This document shows, piece after piece, positions 9,331 to 17,281 of a stretch of DNA of 64,000 nt. The stretch lies in the NCBI RefSeq assembly GCF_002813915.1, contig NZ_CP019335.1, positions 1,038,388 to 1,102,387 on the forward strand. Direction: 5' to 3'. A model generated the notes under the pieces. The model saw nothing but the letters and a program-made list of their open reading frames with translations, was not told where the DNA came from and did no database searches. Made by a program: the position numbers and the translations under genes. This DNA is from Tenacibaculum sp. SZ-18. Lineage in GTDB: Bacteria; Bacteroidota; Bacteroidia; Flavobacteriales; Flavobacteriaceae. Position 1 is the first letter of the stretch; the number at the start of each line of letters is the position of its first letter.

Positions 9331-9718
9331 TAATTAAATGCACTTTATCATATAAAATTTTCTGAAGATGTTCGTTGTCTTTAGCGTAAATTAATATAAA
9401 AATAGCATAGTTTCCTGAAACAAAATTACATTCAACAATTTCATCTATCTTTTTCAACTCCCTCATTACTTCTTTAGCAAAACGAGCTTCTCGTAATCGA
9501 ATTCCAGTGTAAGATTTTGTTTTATATCCTAGTTTTCTTTCATCAAGAACGAATTCGGCATTTTTTATAACTCCTTCTGAAGTAAGCTTTTTAATTCTTT
9601 GATGAATTAATGAGTTTGAAACGTTTAATTCTTCCGCAATTTGAGAAAAGGCTTTTCTGGCATCTTTTCTCAATTGCGAGAGTATTTGTTTATCGATATA
9701 ATCAAATTGATTTTTCAA
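9260..9718 (-). CDS. Lrp/AsnC family transcriptional regulator
   Basis: 152 residues: an N-terminal winged helix-turn-helix (DYIDKQILSQLRKDARKAFSQIAEELNVSNSLIHQRIKKL, residues 6-45) and a C-terminal RAM ligand-binding domain (about 65-140). Lrp-type proteins bind amino acids and control their metabolism. It lies 41 bp downstream of the 2-oxoadipate dioxygenase gene on the same strand and upstream of the oxidase, so it is a plausible local regulator of a lysine or aminoadipate catabolic unit. The ligand cannot be read from the sequence. The flavobacterial genome probably has several paralogs, so the global Lrp role is not implied. Confidence 0.9.
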   Translation of the reverse strand: MKNQFDYIDKQILSQLRKDARKAFSQIAEELNVSNSLIHQRIKKLTSEGVIKNAEFVLDERKLGYKTKSYTGIRLREARFAKEVMRELKKIDEIVECNFVSGNYAIFILIYAKDNEHLQKILYDKVHLINGVAGTDTFICFDTCFKRSSPIE

Positions 9719-9759
9719 TTGGTTGATATGCTATTATTTGATTTTTATATTTAGCAATA

Positions 9760-11181
9760 TTACGCATTTATTTCGGCTAAACATTTTTCAATAGTTTCAT
9801 TTTGCATGTCTTCATACCATTTCATCAAGTTATAAACTGGTTCACCTAAGTCTTTTTCAAACAAGTTTTGATTCGAACTTCCTTCATATTCTCGTTTAGC
9901 ATCGTCTGTTCCTAAATTCGAAGCAAAAATACCAGCAGCACTTACAGGTAAAAAGTCTTCATAAACCATTGGCTCAATACTTAAATATCCATCTTCAAGA
10001 AGTTGATTTACGTCATGTTTAGTGTATACTTTATTTTTCGGTATAGAAGTAGCTCTTTCCGCAGTGAAATAATGGAAATATGCTAATTTTTCAGAATGTA
10101 ATTCTTTATAATTATCTGGAAATACTTTGAAGTTTTCAACCAATAACTTATTGTATTCTGAAGCATTTTCTGCGGTCGGAGATCCTCCAATTTCTTTTCT
10201 TGTTTTACCTAAAAGTTCGTTATATAGGTCAAGTCCTTTTTGGGTTAAAGCTGCACCTCGTTGTTCAATTTCACCAAATCTGGCTTTATGTTCTCCAATT
10301 TTACCATTTTCGTCGTTATTCTTAAAAATAACTTTTTCGGTTAAAGCTTTAAAACTCGTTTGACGTAATAATATTGGACAATTTCTTGTTGGTGGTCCTT
10401 CAATATTATCTTTTGGTGGGATATTCCGTGCTTCCATACTCGCTTGAACTTTATCAATATCCAATGTTCTCGGAGTAAGATGGTTGATATGTGGACCTTT
10501 AAAGGCTACAACATCTGCAATCAATCTGTGTTGATCTAATAAAGCTTCATACATTTCATAATCTACGGTTGCAGTATCATGCCATCTAAAAGTTTCTAGT
10601 GCCTCTTGAACAAATTTTTCAGCGTCACTTTCATTTAATCCTCCTTCATTTTCGAATTTTTCAATTAATTCAAGTGCATTTTTTGTAAATATTTGACGAC
10701 TTTCTAAAATACTTTCTACATTATTACGAAGTTCTTCATTATCAATGAGGTCTAAACGTAGGAGAGAGGTAAACACTCTAAACGGAGCTTGGTTTAAAGC
10801 TGTGTTTTTAATAGCTCTAAATGCTGTAGAATGAACAGGAACTCCAGCTGTTGCTAGGTCGTAATAACCAACAGGAAACATTCCCATTACTTTAAACAAT
10901 CTTCGCATAGTAAATAATTCATAAGGTTTTCCCAAACGAATAGCTCCATGACGTTCCATATTTAGTCTTGTTATTTCGCCTGTATTCGATAATTGTTCTT
11001 TGACCTCACTTGATTCTGATAACACATTGTCATTTATATCATGTACTAAATCAAGTAATTCTCCGTAAAGAGGAACTTCATCTTTATACATTTCCGACAT
11101 GATAGTGGCAAATCGGTTTCTAATGTATTCTGATGAGACGAATTTTTCAGTTATAATGTTTGAATTATCTATCATTTCCAA
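9760..11181 (-). CDS. hglS: 2-oxoadipate dioxygenase/decarboxylase (HglS/YdcJ, DUF1338)
   Basis: 473-residue member of the VOC-fold DUF1338 family. HglS is an Fe(II) enzyme that turns 2-oxoadipate into D-2-hydroxyglutarate with loss of CO2, a step in D-lysine/2-aminoadipate catabolism. The core block FPVGYYDLATAGVPVHSTAFR is present. The expected metal triad can be seen as His117 (VPVHST), His234 (INHLTPR) and a glutamate in GEIEQRG (304 or 306). The length matches the family (about 460). ATG at 11181 is the first in frame; a second Met two residues later (11175) is an alternative. Neighbours are an Lrp regulator and a YdiJ-type dehydrogenase able to oxidise the product, which supports the assignment. 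No aminotransferase feeding 2-oxoadipate is seen in the window. Confidence 0.88.
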   Translation of the reverse strand: MEMIDNSNIITEKFVSSEYIRNRFATIMSEMYKDEVPLYGELLDLVHDINDNVLSESSEVKEQLSNTGEITRLNMERHGAIRLGKPYELFTMRRLFKVMGMFPVGYYDLATAGVPVHSTAFRAIKNTALNQAPFRVFTSLLRLDLIDNEELRNNVESILESRQIFTKNALELIEKFENEGGLNESDAEKFVQEALETFRWHDTATVDYEMYEALLDQHRLIADVVAFKGPHINHLTPRTLDIDKVQASMEARNIPPKDNIEGPPTRNCPILLRQTSFKALTEKVIFKNNDENGKIGEHKARFGEIEQRGAALTQKGLDLYNELLGKTRKEIGGSPTAENASEYNKLLVENFKVFPDNYKELHSEKLAYFHYFTAERATSIPKNKVYTKHDVNQLLEDGYLSIEPMVYEDFLPVSAAGIFASNLGTDDAKREYEGSSNQNLFEKDLGEPVYNLMKWYEDMQNETIEKCLAEINA

Positions 11182-11486
11182 TGATTACTTAAATTATTTA
11201 ATTTATATACAAATTAAGTGAATTTTACTTTTTATTTGATGTTAATTGGTTAAATATGTGTTTAATTAAGTTTTTTTATGTAAAAATTCTTTTTATATGG
11301 TGTAAGAAAATTAAATTTATACTATTCGATTAAATAATCTGTTGATTTATAATCAAATTGATTAAAATAAGTATACGAAGAAATAGTACTATTAATGAAA
11401 ATAGTAGATATAACAATGGTGATCGAAAGAATAATTTGTAACAATATGACAAAACAAGCGTCTTAATAATAAAAAGACGATTGTTC
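11182..11486. other. AT-rich intergenic region upstream of hglS and the Pmp3-like gene
   Basis: About 300 bp with no recognisable gene. It separates the divergent hglS (minus) and 52-aa membrane peptide gene (plus) and must carry their promoters, but I could not pick a clear TANNTTTG box. An open frame on the minus strand (11330-11536) runs across the Pmp3-like gene and has no family; I treat it as chance. Confidence 0.5.
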
Positions 11487-11645
11487 ATGAGCATTTTCAG
11501 AGTATTATTAGCTATACTTTTTCCTCCATTATCCATTATTGATAAAGGCTGTGGATCATTCTTAATTATTTTTATTTTGACACTTTGTGGTTGGATACCT
11601 GGTATTATAGGAGCCTTGGTAATTTTAAATAATCCAGAAAGGTAA
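11487..11645 (+). CDS. Pmp3/YqaE family small membrane peptide
   Basis: 52-residue peptide, MSIFRVLLAILFPPLSIIDK followed by a second helix with GCG and LCGWIPGIIGALVIL. The two-helix pattern with the FPP motif between them, the D-K-G-C-G turn and the G-W-I-P-G-I-I-G-A segment are diagnostic for the Pmp3/YqaE (UPF0057) proteolipid family, whose members affect membrane potential and salt or cold stress in yeast, plants and bacteria. The gene is below common ORF size cut-offs. Its stop codon (11643-11645) directly abuts the stop codon of the convergent csaA gene at 11646, leaving no room for an intergenic terminator. Confidence 0.9.
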   Translation: MSIFRVLLAILFPPLSIIDKGCGSFLIIFILTLCGWIPGIIGALVILNNPER

Positions 11646-11981
11646 TTAAGATACAGTTACTCCGTTTTTTATTCTCTTTGCTGGAATTAGTAAAACAACT
11701 TTATTATTTTCATTGTAAACACCCAAAACCAAACATTCACTCATAAAATTCGCTATTTGGCGTTGTTCAAAATTAAGAATAGCACTAATTTGTTTACCTA
11801 ATAAATCTTCTTTAGAATATAGGTTTGTAATTTGAGCACTTGATTTTCTGATACCCAAAGTTCCAAAATCGATGGTAAGTTTATATGCTGGTTTTCTCGC
11901 TCTAGGAAAATCATTTACTTCTACTATGGTTCCAATGCGTATATCAACTTTTAAGAAATCCTCAAAACTTACGGTTTCCAT
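11646..11981 (-). CDS. csaA: CsaA-type tRNA-binding / chaperone protein
   Basis: 111 residues forming a single EMAP/tRNA-binding OB-fold domain: FLKVDIRIGTIVEV, SSAQITNLY and the end PAKRIKNGVTVS are typical of CsaA, a secretion-related chaperone and tRNA-binding protein. I choose METVSFEDFL at 11981 rather than the in-frame Met ten codons upstream, because this ATG overlaps the TAA of the upstream gene by one base (TAATG), a translational-coupling arrangement, and gives the family's usual length. It is co-transcribed with the Mpo1-like gene. Confidence 0.9.
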   Translation of the reverse strand: METVSFEDFLKVDIRIGTIVEVNDFPRARKPAYKLTIDFGTLGIRKSSAQITNLYSKEDLLGKQISAILNFEQRQIANFMSECLVLGVYNENNKVVLLIPAKRIKNGVTVS

Positions 11982-12445
11982 TATCGTTTTGTTAGTTTTT
12001 CTAACACCCATAATGGGCCAACTAATAAGAATTGTAAGTCTTTTAGGAACGAAGGTTTTTTACCTTCTATTTTATGACCATAAAACTGACCAATCCAAGC
12101 TAAAATAAAAAGTGTAATGGATACTATAAAAAGGTTAGTGTTATTGTTTATCCAATTATTACCTGCAATACAAACTAAGGTTACGGCTAACATTTTAATG
12201 AAATACCAGAAAGAAAGGCGTAAATAAAATAATACAGAAATTAAAATACCTATAATAAAGCCCCAATTTTCAATAAGTGGGTTGTATAATTTAAATGTAT
12301 CTTTTAATATTCCGCTAGGAATTGTCATAATAAGACCAATTATACTAAAGAAAATAACAGGCACACAAATGTAATGTATAATTTGGTTTTTTTCATTTTG
12401 ATGACTCTCGGAATATTCTTGGAATAATTCTTCTGCATTTTTCAT
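11981..12445 (-). CDS. Mpo1-like (DUF962) membrane protein
   Basis: 154 residues with about four transmembrane helices. The N-terminal YSESHQNEKNQIIHYICVP and C-terminal WIGQFYGHKIEGKKPSFL blocks with conserved histidines identify the DUF962/Mpo1-like family. Yeast Mpo1 is an Fe(II)-dependent dioxygenase for alpha-oxidation of 2-hydroxy fatty acids; bacterial members are mostly uncharacterised, so the reaction here is inferred from the family. It is upstream of and translationally coupled to csaA. Confidence 0.87.
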   Translation of the reverse strand: MKNAEELFQEYSESHQNEKNQIIHYICVPVIFFSIIGLIMTIPSGILKDTFKLYNPLIENWGFIIGILISVLFYLRLSFWYFIKMLAVTLVCIAGNNWINNNTNLFIVSITLFILAWIGQFYGHKIEGKKPSFLKDLQFLLVGPLWVLEKLTKR

Positions 12446-12479
12446 ATCATTATGTTATTGAGTTTTATATATAAATATA

Positions 12480-12510
12480 AAAAAGGTCAGAATAATTTCT
12501 GACCTTTTAA
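12480..12510 (-). terminator. Intrinsic terminator of the tandem TonB-C gene
   Basis: Stem AAAAGGTCAGAA / TTTCTGACCTTTT with a short loop, 18 bp beyond the stop at 12528 in the minus direction, followed on that strand by a T-rich tract. Confidence 0.8.
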
Positions 12511-12527
12511 TATTATATTTTTTATCT

Positions 12528-13610
12528 CTATTTTAATCTGAAGTTGATTGGGAAAGCATATTTAACGTTTACTGGTTTACCACCTTTCATTGCTGGCTTA
12601 ACTCTAGGCAATTTCTCAATTAATTTTTTTGTAGCATCTTCTAATATTTTACTACCCTTTGGACCTCTAGTCTTAACATCCGCTATATCTCCGTTCGCGT
12701 CGATAACAAAGTAAGCGTTAATTCTTCCTTCTATGTTTTGATCTACTGCTTCTTGAGGATATGCGAAAAATTTATTAATGTGTTTACTCATTTGACTGTT
12801 AAAACACTCTAAGGTACTATTATTAGCACAGTTTTTAAAAGTAGGAATGGTTTCAACCTCGTTAAATCTGTATATTTGAGCTGTTTTCTCTACAGTTTTT
12901 GAAACTTTAACGTTTGAAGCTTTTTTTCCTGGAATTACGAAAGCTATTGGAACTCCATATTTAACTTTCACCACTTTACCATTGTGTTTTCCTGGTTTAA
13001 ATTTTGGTAGTTTTCGAACAATTCTTTCAGCCTCTGCCTCAAGTAATTCACCTTGATAAGGACCTCTAATATTCAAGTTATCTACTTCTCCTTCTTTGTT
13101 GATTACGAATTGGACAAGTACACGACCTTGTATACTTTTTTCGTATGCCTCCTTAGGATATGCAAAATTTCTTCTAATGTGAGAAGCTATTTCTGTTTTA
13201 AAACATTTTTCTTGCTGATAAATAGCAACAGATTCACAATTTGTAAATAATGGAATTTCTTCTACCAAGCTAAAAGGAACTTTTTCTACTACTTCTTCAC
13301 TACTTAAATCTAAAGTTCCTACCAATGAGGCTTTTTTCTTTAATGCAGCTAGTTTATTAGAAGTAGAACTTGAAGAATTTACACCTGTAACAGCATCTCT
13401 CTTTCTGATTACTCTACGACGAGTTGTGACTTCAACAGAGATTTGCTTATTTTTAGCATCCTTATCTTCTACCGAACACTTAGTGATACTGTTAAGATCT
13501 AATGCCGGTTCTCCGTTAGGGGTATCACAGGTCTCATTTGCTTTCGATTGAGACATAACGATTTGTGTGCTGAATGCTACAGCAACAACTACTAGTAACT
13601 TTTTAACCAT
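12528..13610 (-). CDS. Secreted protein with two TonB C-terminal domains (paralog A)
   Basis: 360 residues. A cleavable-looking signal peptide (1-20, ending MSQ) is followed by a two-cysteine module (C-D-T...DLNSITKC), a basic stretch with RRRVIRKR, and two tandem TonB C-terminal domains (about 135-226 and 270-360). Each domain carries the FAYPKEA / GRVLVQFVI / LPKFKP / VKYGVPI blocks. Each is preceded by a C-x(9-10)-C-F motif. There is no N-terminal anchor helix of the canonical TonB type, no ExbBD genes nearby and no proline-rich spacer, so it is probably a soluble periplasmic protein rather than a true energy transducer. Paralogs lie at 13779-14459 and 30307-31005. The role is unknown. Confidence 0.82.
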   Translation of the reverse strand: MVKKLLVVVAVAFSTQIVMSQSKANETCDTPNGEPALDLNSITKCSVEDKDAKNKQISVEVTTRRRVIRKRDAVTGVNSSSSTSNKLAALKKKASLVGTLDLSSEEVVEKVPFSLVEEIPLFTNCESVAIYQQEKCFKTEIASHIRRNFAYPKEAYEKSIQGRVLVQFVINKEGEVDNLNIRGPYQGELLEAEAERIVRKLPKFKPGKHNGKVVKVKYGVPIAFVIPGKKASNVKVSKTVEKTAQIYRFNEVETIPTFKNCANNSTLECFNSQMSKHINKFFAYPQEAVDQNIEGRINAYFVIDANGDIADVKTRGPKGSKILEDATKKLIEKLPRVKPAMKGGKPVNVKYAFPINFRLK

Positions 13611-13778
13611 GTTCTTAGGGATTAAGAGATTAACTTCGCGACTAAAGTAGGTATTATAAGTGATTAAAAAAAATTTTTTAAGATGTTTTGTGTTAATTAT
13701 ATAGTTAAACGGTTATTATATATCGATAAAAGTAAATATATAATAGATGAGTTGTAATTTTCGAAACCTAAATTTTAC

Positions 13779-14459
13779 CTAATATTCTACATTAAAACTT
13801 ATTGGTAAACTATACTTTACTTTTACAGGTAAACCTTTATGTCTAGCTGGAGAAAAAACAGGTAATTTACTCACTACTCTTTTAATTTCATTTTCTAATG
13901 ATGCTTCCTTTTTTCTTCCTTTTACTAATAAATTTTCAACTTTTCCTTTAGAGTCAATTGTAAATTGAATAAAAACTCTTCCACTTACACCTTCTTCAGA
14001 GGCCCTTTCTGGATCAAAAGTTTTTGCAAAATGTTTAGAAAACTCATTGTTGAAACAATCTGTTCCATTTTTATTGGCATTTTCGCATGCAGGGAATAAA
14101 GGTACGATATCAACTACGTTAAACAAGACAGTTTCTGCTTCCATTCTATTGGTAACTATATCATTTTTGATTTCTATAGTTGAGGGAGTTACATCTGCAT
14201 TTAAGTCTTTTGTAGCGCCATCAATAGTATTAACTTTTTCTCGTTTCCTAATAATTCTTTTTCTAGTTCGTTTAGCAGCTACATTTAAAGTAACTTTTTG
14301 GGTATCATCTTTGTCTTTGGCTATAGTACATTTAGATAGGGTATTTAGATCTAATGAAGTTTCATCACTTGGTGTATCACAATATTTTTTATTTTGAGAC
14401 AATAATTTGCTACTTAATAATAGGAAAATTATAAGTAACAGTGGAATTAGCTGTTTCAT
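13779..14459 (-). CDS. Secreted protein with one TonB C-terminal domain (paralog B)
   Basis: 226 residues: signal peptide (about 1-21), the same N-terminal CDT...DLNTLSKC module, a basic segment (KRTRKRIIRKREK), a spacer and a single TonB C-terminal domain (about 135-226, with GRVFIQFTID, LPVFSPARH and VKYSLPISF). The cysteine pair before the domain is present (CENANKNGTDCFN). It lies 168 bp upstream of paralog A on the same strand and is evidently a tandem duplicate, A having doubled its C-terminal domain. It is probably expressed separately given the gap, and its function is not known. Confidence 0.82.
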   Translation of the reverse strand: MKQLIPLLLIIFLLLSSKLLSQNKKYCDTPSDETSLDLNTLSKCTIAKDKDDTQKVTLNVAAKRTRKRIIRKREKVNTIDGATKDLNADVTPSTIEIKNDIVTNRMEAETVLFNVVDIVPLFPACENANKNGTDCFNNEFSKHFAKTFDPERASEEGVSGRVFIQFTIDSKGKVENLLVKGRKKEASLENEIKRVVSKLPVFSPARHKGLPVKVKYSLPISFNVEY

Positions 14460-14762
14460 AATAAAGTTTTGATTTAAATTGTTATTTGATTAATACATTA
14501 CAAATTTCGTTTTTGGTGAATGAAATAGTGTTAATTGTAGCTTATAGAAAAGTTAAGTTCTAAAATTTACATAACTAATAATTCACGTAGATTTTACATT
14601 TTATTAAACTCGTGGTTAGTGAATAAATATCTTCTTTACTATATAATTACATTAAAAATTAAAGCCAACTAGATTAACATATGTTAATCTAGTTGGCTCT
14701 TGTTTATAAGATTAAAACTTTAATTTATAAATAGTTATGTTTTAAAGCTTTGAAAAGTTGAC
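14460..14762. other. Intergenic region with a long perfect palindrome
   Basis: About 300 bp of AT-rich DNA with no gene. It holds the promoter side of paralog B and the 34-bp palindrome listed separately. Nothing else is recognised. Confidence 0.6.
14664..14697 (-). terminator. 34-bp perfect palindrome, probable terminator of the PPIase gene
   Basis: GCCAACTAGATTAACAT joined directly to its exact reverse complement, 17 + 17 bases with no spacer. On the minus strand it follows the PPIase stop by 65 bp and is followed by a T-rich tract, which fits an intrinsic terminator. The plus-strand side lacks a T run. The perfect symmetry would also suit binding of a dimeric protein. Confidence 0.65.
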
Positions 14763-15692
14763 TTACTTTACATTCATAAGTTCAACATCAAATATAAGAG
14801 TTGCATTTGGTGGAATTACTCCTCCAGCACCTCTTTCTCCGTATGCTAAGTTTGAAGGAATAACTAATCTAGCCTTATCTCCAACTTGTAATAATTGAAT
14901 TCCTTCGTCCCATCCTGCAATTACTTGGCCTACACCAATAGCAAATTCAATTGGTTGTTTTCTTTTGTATGATGAATCAAACACAGTACCATCTAATAAT
15001 TGACCTTTGTAGTGCACAGAAACAGTAGCTCCTTTAGTAGCTTTTTTCCCTTCACCTTTTTGAATGATTTTATAACGTAAACCGCTTGGTGTCTCATCAT
15101 ATCCAGCTGCTACTTCATCTAAAATTTTCTTTTGTTTTGCTTTTTCTGCAGCTTCTCTTTTTTCACGTTCTCCTTCAAAAGTTCTGAATGCCTCAACTGC
15201 ATTCCAGTTTTCAGCAGTTTCACCAACACGTAAAATTTCTACTTGCATTTCATCTTCTTGCTCAACAGCATCAACAACGTCTTGTCCTTCGATTACACTT
15301 CCAAATACAGTGTGCTTACCGTCTAACCATGGAGTTGCAACGTGAGTTATGAAAAACTGAGATCCGTTTGTTCCAGGACCTGCGTTTGCCATTGATAATT
15401 TACCTGGTGCATCGTGCTTTAAGTCTGGGTGAATTTCGTCATCAAATTTATATCCTGGACTTCCTGTTCCTGTTCCTTGCGGACAACCACCTTGAATCAT
15501 AAAGTCAGCAATTACTCTATGGAATTTTAAACCATTATAGTAAGGTTCTCCTTGAGGACGAGCTGAGTTTTCTAAATTACCTTCGGCTAAAGCAACGAAG
15601 TTACCGACTGTACCAGGAGTTTTGTCATATTCTAAATTCACTAAAATATCTCCTTTTGGAGTAGTGAACTTTGCGTAGATTCCGTTATTCAT
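14763..15692 (-). CDS. Cyclophilin-FKBP dual-domain peptidyl-prolyl isomerase
   Basis: 309 residues fusing two unrelated PPIase folds. Residues 1-165 are a cyclophilin ([31 protein letters not shown]), and about 200-309 are an FKBP domain ([65 protein letters not shown]). A charged helical linker (about 165-195, [17 protein letters not shown]) joins them. Such dual-family immunophilins of the CFBP order have been described in flavobacteria. No signal peptide is present, so it is cytoplasmic. Both active sites look complete. A protein-folding role is likely; specific clients are unknown. Confidence 0.93.
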   Translation of the reverse strand: MNNGIYAKFTTPKGDILVNLEYDKTPGTVGNFVALAEGNLENSARPQGEPYYNGLKFHRVIADFMIQGGCPQGTGTGSPGYKFDDEIHPDLKHDAPGKLSMANAGPGTNGSQFFITHVATPWLDGKHTVFGSVIEGQDVVDAVEQEDEMQVEILRVGETAENWNAVEAFRTFEGEREKREAAEKAKQKKILDEVAAGYDETPSGLRYKIIQKGEGKKATKGATVSVHYKGQLLDGTVFDSSYKRKQPIEFAIGVGQVIAGWDEGIQLLQVGDKARLVIPSNLAYGERGAGGVIPPNATLIFDVELMNVK

Positions 15693-15715
15693 TGTTATGT
15701 ATTATTTATCTAAAA

Positions 15716-17275
15716 TTATTGTTTGTTTACAAATAATGATGCAAAGTTAAAACTTACACCAATATTAATGTTGTTTGAATTTACATTTCCAAATGGAGCA
15801 TATAGTTTTCCTCCAGAAAGCTTTAATGCTAAATTGTCTTTAATATGGTAATTGAAACCAAGTGTTGGTCTTATTACAATTCCTTCATCTGTATCAACAC
15901 CAGCACCACCAGCAGCACCACCTGCTAAATTTATAAAGGCATCAACTTTATTGTTGATGAATCTATTTGTTTTAAAACCTAATCCAATTAAACCGTGAGC
16001 ATAACCTCCAGATCTTCCGCCATAAGCAAAACCAGCTTCACCAATAATGTATATGTTTTTAAATATGTCGTAATTAAATTGTAATCCAATTAATTGTAAG
16101 TCAGTTGAGAGAACGTTATTAGGATCATCTGTTTTGTTTACATCAAAATAAGTTTGATTTTGAAGTGCTATTGATATTCCTTGTGTTTTATAGGTGTAAT
16201 TGTTATCTGTATTTTGTGTTTTTGTTCCACCAGACAAATTCATGTATTTAATTCCAAAACCTAGAGTATAGGCCTCAAAGTCCCCATCTAAAGCTCTGTA
16301 ATATCCTCCATGTCCACTTAAAGCTAGATTGTCTGAAAGTTTTAAATCCAATCCTGCAGAAGGATAAATTGTTAAACCACCTTCAGGAGCGATTCTACCA
16401 CCAGCAGCACCAATTCCTAATTTACCGAAAAAGTTTACATATTTCGATTGATACGGATGATAACCAGCACCAAAGAATAAATCCATAAATCCAGCTCTCA
16501 ATCCTTTATAAATGGCATCAGTATGAGCAAATAAGAAGATTTTATCGTTTACATACTTTTGATACTCGAACCCTAATACATATAAAGTTGTATCTAAATC
16601 AGTTCCATTATCTCTTTTTGATTCACCAGTAGGAAAGAAGAAATCAAAACGAACTTGTTGCGTATTTTTAATGGTAGGCTTCTTCCAGAAGAATTCTGTT
16701 TCTTCACCAAGTTTGAACTCCTTTTTTGCATCTTCATATTTTGCAAATCGGAAAACACTAGGGATTTCAAAGAAAAAGGAAACGCTGTTATCTTTAATTG
16801 CTCCCGTGTAAAAATCAATATAACTGTATTGTACACCAAATGAATAATTGTTCTTTTTGTATTGTAGTCCGATATTAGAGTTGATAAAAGCTCCGTCATT
16901 AATCAAAACACGATAACCACCACCGCCACCGAAATGTAGGTTTCCATCAAAATAAAGATTCTTGTAAATTTTCTTATTAACACCTAATTCAGCACCAAGT
17001 GTAAACAAACCTCCTTGATCACCAGTTACGGCATAATGAAATCCGGCTCCTCCGTATAACCAATCGTTAAACGGAATTTGATAATGTAAGCCAACTAATC
17101 CCATAGTAGCATCTAAATTAGGAAAGTCATTCGTAGGCATTGAAACCGGAATAAAATTTAATCTAATTCTATTTGTTAATTCTTTTCCTTGAAGGGTTGA
17201 AATGTCTTCTTGAGAAAACGAGAAAATAACACTTAAAGAAAATAGTATAGTAACTAGTTTGGTTTGTTTTTTCAT
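15716..17275 (-). CDS. Outer-membrane beta-barrel protein with internal repeats
   Basis: 519 residues with a signal peptide (1-21, ending FSFSQ) and alternating aromatic/polar strands typical of an outer-membrane barrel, ending in a strand with terminal aromatic residues. The sequence repeats: the blocks YVNFFGKLGIGAAGG...LSDNLALSGHGGYYR (about 275-345) and DAFINLAGGAAGG...IKDNLALKLSGGKLY (about 445-505) align, and a weaker copy sits at about 70-140 (YFDGNLHFGGGGG). No known family is recognised. It is 6 bp downstream of the release factor 3 gene on the same strand and probably shares its transcript. Confidence 0.75.
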   Translation of the reverse strand: MKKQTKLVTILFSLSVIFSFSQEDISTLQGKELTNRIRLNFIPVSMPTNDFPNLDATMGLVGLHYQIPFNDWLYGGAGFHYAVTGDQGGLFTLGAELGVNKKIYKNLYFDGNLHFGGGGGYRVLINDGAFINSNIGLQYKKNNYSFGVQYSYIDFYTGAIKDNSVSFFFEIPSVFRFAKYEDAKKEFKLGEETEFFWKKPTIKNTQQVRFDFFFPTGESKRDNGTDLDTTLYVLGFEYQKYVNDKIFLFAHTDAIYKGLRAGFMDLFFGAGYHPYQSKYVNFFGKLGIGAAGGRIAPEGGLTIYPSAGLDLKLSDNLALSGHGGYYRALDGDFEAYTLGFGIKYMNLSGGTKTQNTDNNYTYKTQGISIALQNQTYFDVNKTDDPNNVLSTDLQLIGLQFNYDIFKNIYIIGEAGFAYGGRSGGYAHGLIGLGFKTNRFINNKVDAFINLAGGAAGGAGVDTDEGIVIRPTLGFNYHIKDNLALKLSGGKLYAPFGNVNSNNINIGVSFNFASLFVNKQ

Positions 17276-17281
17276 AATTAT

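Noticed and set aside
11330..11536. 68-codon minus-strand open frame
   Set aside because: Overlaps the clear Pmp3-like gene on the other strand and resembles no protein.
12528..14459. Canonical TonB energy transducers
   Set aside because: They lack the N-terminal membrane anchor and ExbB/ExbD neighbours and have cleavable-looking signal peptides.
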